Source: Rhodopseudomonas sp. B29
GTDB taxonomy: Bacteria > Pseudomonadota > Alphaproteobacteria > Rhizobiales > Xanthobacteraceae
Direction of reading: 5' to 3'
Length of the DNA stretch: 40,597 nt
Assembly (NCBI RefSeq): GCF_000333455.1
Contig: NZ_BADD01000334.1
Span: forward strand, 1-40,597
Shown here: positions 38,744 through 40,597 of the stretch, piece after piece
How the letters are laid out: each line of letters opens with the position of its first letter
How positions within the stretch are numbered: the first letter of the stretch is position 1
Notes under the pieces: generated by a model
The model's database searches: none
What the model was told of the DNA's origin: nothing
Seen by the model: only the letters and a program-made list of their open reading frames with translations
Translations under genes and position numbers: made by a program

Positions 38744-39465
38744 CCGCGCTGCTCGAAGTGAGGAACCTGACCAAGTCGTTTCAAGGCTTGGTCGCGGTCA
38801 ACGACGTCAGCTTTTCGCTGGAGGCGGGGCGCATCACCGCACTGATCGGCCCGAACGGCGCAGGCAAGACCACGTGCTTCAATCTCGTGGCCGGCGCGCT
38901 GAGCCCGACCGCAGGGCAAGTGCTGTTCGAGGGGCGCGCGATCGAGCGCAACCCGCCCGAAGCGGTTTGCCGCATGGGCATTGCGCGGACTTTCCAGATC
39001 GTCCGCCCGATGAAGGATATGTCGGTGCTGGAGAACGCCATGGTGGGCGCCTTCAGTTGGACCACGAACGTCAAGGAAGCGCGGTCCAAGGCCTATGAGT
39101 CGCTGGAACGCGTCGGGCTGGCCGGCAAGGCCAGTGCCCGCACCGATCAACTGACACTGCCTGATCGCAAAATGCTGGAGATGGCCAAGGCGCTCTCGAC
39201 CCGGCCCAAGCTGCTGCTGCTCGATGAAGTGATGGCCGGGCTCCGGCCGACCGAAGCGGCGGGTGTCGTCGGCGTACTGCGCAAACTCGCGGAGCACGGA
39301 CTGACGATCCTGCTGGTCGAGCATGTGATGCGGATCGTGATGGACGTGGCCTCGACGGTCGTGGTGCTCCACCACGGCGCCAAGATCGCCGAGGGCGAGC
39401 CGTCGCAGGTCGTTGCGGATCCTGCCGTGCTGGAGAGTTATCTGGGAGCCGGCTTCCATGCCTGA
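38740..39465 (+). CDS. livG: ABC transporter ATP-binding protein, LivG family
   Basis: The 241-residue ATPase has Walker A GPNGAGKTT (about residues 37-45), GIARTFQIVRPMKDMSVLEN after it, and Walker B LLLLDEVMAGLRPTE. The ABC signature reads LTLPDRKMLEMAKAL in place of LSGGQ, a variant I recall in a LivG subgroup. Its partner LivF has the canonical motif, so at least one composite ATP site should be standard. It energises transport through LivHM. Its last 8 nt overlap livF. Confidence 0.9.
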   Translation: MTALLEVRNLTKSFQGLVAVNDVSFSLEAGRITALIGPNGAGKTTCFNLVAGALSPTAGQVLFEGRAIERNPPEAVCRMGIARTFQIVRPMKDMSVLENAMVGAFSWTTNVKEARSKAYESLERVGLAGKASARTDQLTLPDRKMLEMAKALSTRPKLLLLDEVMAGLRPTEAAGVVGVLRKLAEHGLTILLVEHVMRIVMDVASTVVVLHHGAKIAEGEPSQVVADPAVLESYLGAGFHA

Positions 39466-40177
39466 CGATGCGCTTCTCACCATCGACGATTTGTGCGTGG
39501 CCTATGACGGCTCGAATGCGCTGAACGGCGTGTCGCTGCACATCGGCCGGGGCGAACTGATCTGTGTTGTCGGAGCCAACGGCGCCGGCAAGACGTCGCT
39601 GATCCGGTCGATCGCGGGTATCGTGCCGTCGTCTCGTGGCTCCGTCCGGATGAACGGGATCGAAATCTCACGTCGACCGCCCTGGGACATCTGCGAACTG
39701 GGCATCGCTCAGGTCGCGGAAGGCCGCCAGATATTCGGCGCGCTCTCGGTCGAGGACAATCTGCTCATCGGCGGCTCGCTCAAGCGAGCCAAACAAGAGC
39801 GGGCGGGCACTCTGGATTTCGTCTATCAGTTGTTCGGGCGGCTCCGCGAGCGCCGACATCAACTCGCCGGCACCCTGTCCGGCGGCGAGCAACAGATGCT
39901 GGCGATCGGCCGGGCGATCATGTCGAAGCCCGAAGTAGTGATGTTCGACGAGCCGTCGATCGGGCTGTCACCGGCTCTCACCGACGTGATGTTCGGCGTC
40001 GTCAAATCCCTCAACGACCAGGGCATCACGGTGCTCCTCGTCGAGCAGAACGTCGCGAAATCGCTGGCGCTGAGCAGCCGCGGCTATGTGCTCGAGAACG
40101 GCTCGGTGGTGCTGCACGGATCGAGTGGCGAACTGCTCGAAAATCCTGATGTCCAGCGCGCCTACCTCGGCATGTGA
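39458..40177 (+). CDS. livF: ABC transporter ATP-binding protein, LivF family
   Basis: ATG 39458 overlaps livG by 8 nt and opens a 239-residue ATPase. It has Walker A GANGAGKTS, the LivF-typical IAQVAEGRQIFGALSVEDNL, signature TLSGGEQQMLAIGRAIMSKP and Walker B VVMFDEPSIGLSP. The fragment from 39413 to 39457 in the same frame lies inside livG and is not used as start. It completes the LivHMGF core. The enoyl-CoA hydratase gene follows after 97 nt, which suggests import is linked to CoA-thioester metabolism. Confidence 0.9.
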   Translation: MPDDALLTIDDLCVAYDGSNALNGVSLHIGRGELICVVGANGAGKTSLIRSIAGIVPSSRGSVRMNGIEISRRPPWDICELGIAQVAEGRQIFGALSVEDNLLIGGSLKRAKQERAGTLDFVYQLFGRLRERRHQLAGTLSGGEQQMLAIGRAIMSKPEVVMFDEPSIGLSPALTDVMFGVVKSLNDQGITVLLVEQNVAKSLALSSRGYVLENGSVVLHGSSGELLENPDVQRAYLGM

Positions 40178-40274
40178 GGCGCGCGGTCACTTTGACGTCG
40201 AGCGCTGCGCACCGCCGTTACCGATCGACTTTCCCTCACGGCAGATCCTGCCGTCTCCTGCTGAGGTCCCCATC

Positions 40275-40597
40275 ATGAGTGCCGAAGGTTCTCTCTATAT
40301 CGAACGTGATCGTGACATTGCCACGATCACCATGAATAGGCCGCCGGCCAACGCGCTGAACGCGCAGCTCATCGTCGCCTTGTTGGACGCTATCAAGGGC
40401 CTTGCCGAAGACGAGCACCCGCCGGGTATCGTTCTCACTGGGAGTGGTGATCGCTTCTTCAGCGCCGGGGGCGACATCAAGGAAGTCGTCGGCATCGATG
40501 TCGCGCGTCCGCGCATCCGGCTCTTCCACGAACTCCTGGTGGCAATGGAGAACTATCCCGGCCCGATCGTCTGCGCGGTGCGCGGCTATGCGGTGGG
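40275..40597 (+). CDS. enoyl-CoA hydratase/isomerase (crotonase) family protein (3' partial)
   Basis: ATG 40275 is preceded by GAGG at 8 nt. The frame runs off the right edge with 107 residues visible: IATITMNRPPANALNAQLIV, GIVLTGSGDRFFSAGGDIKE (the oxyanion-hole strand, with SAGGDIKE matching the crotonase pattern) and IVCAVRGYAVG (second oxyanion segment). Crotonases hydrate or isomerise CoA thioesters in beta-oxidation of fatty or aromatic-derived acids. Specific substrate cannot be told because the catalytic glutamates lie beyond the edge. It is probably co-transcribed with livHMGF. Confidence 0.87.
   Translation, partial: MSAEGSLYIERDRDIATITMNRPPANALNAQLIVALLDAIKGLAEDEHPPGIVLTGSGDRFFSAGGDIKEVVGIDVARPRIRLFHELLVAMENYPGPIVCAVRGYAV

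Overview
The window looks like chromosome of a high-GC alphaproteobacterium, most likely Rhodopseudomonas or a close Bradyrhizobium relative (family Nitrobacteraceae). I infer this from codon use and gene families (a RibB protein with a degenerate GTP-cyclohydrolase half, a LktA-like giant adhesin, branched-chain-type ABC operons); no database search was possible.

Layout. (1) Bases 1 to about 5760 are one end of a prophage or phage remnant. On the plus strand are a lysis cassette (endolysin cut by the left edge, Rz-like spanin, embedded out-of-frame Rz1 lipoprotein), a small membrane coiled-coil protein, an HTH plus metallophosphoesterase protein and a dATP/dGTP-diphosphohydrolase-type protein. 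On the minus strand are small phage genes, including a SprT-like zinc protease, served by a divergent control region with an 18-bp near-palindrome. (2) Bases 5762-6345 hold no intact gene but show a possible decayed coding remnant; this is the probable phage/host junction. (3) Bases 6346-29089 form a two-partner secretion locus. It has a membrane-bound winged-helix/TPR regulator of CadC/ToxR type, a divergent giant TpsA adhesin, its TpsB outer-membrane transporter and a small exported protein of unknown function. The adhesin frame is about 6,126 codons and is cut by a single in-frame TGA at 13437-13439. (4) Bases 29099-33297 encode an Aae/FUSC-type efflux operon (FUSC permease, DUF1656 protein, HlyD-like adaptor, joined by 4-nt overlaps) with a divergent AraC-family regulator. 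(5) Bases 33256-35120 encode an Lrp/AsnC regulator and a RibBX-type DHBP synthase. (6) From 35688 to the right edge are a VOC protein, a flavin reductase, a complete LivHMGF-type ABC membrane/ATPase set without a binding protein, and the start of an enoyl-CoA hydratase.

How the parts may work together. The TPS locus is a self-contained surface-adhesin module: the regulator probably senses an envelope signal and controls the divergent adhesin promoter, where two 11-bp-period direct repeats lie. The right third fits uptake and degradation of an organic or aromatic acid: ABC import, CoA-thioester beta-oxidation chemistry, reduced-flavin supply, flavin-precursor synthesis and efflux of excess acid. 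The substrate is inference. The strongest candidates for something undescribed are the giant TpsA with its interrupting stop, its exclusively paired cysteines and 105-residue repeats, its dedicated CadC-like regulator, and the unknown third secreted protein.
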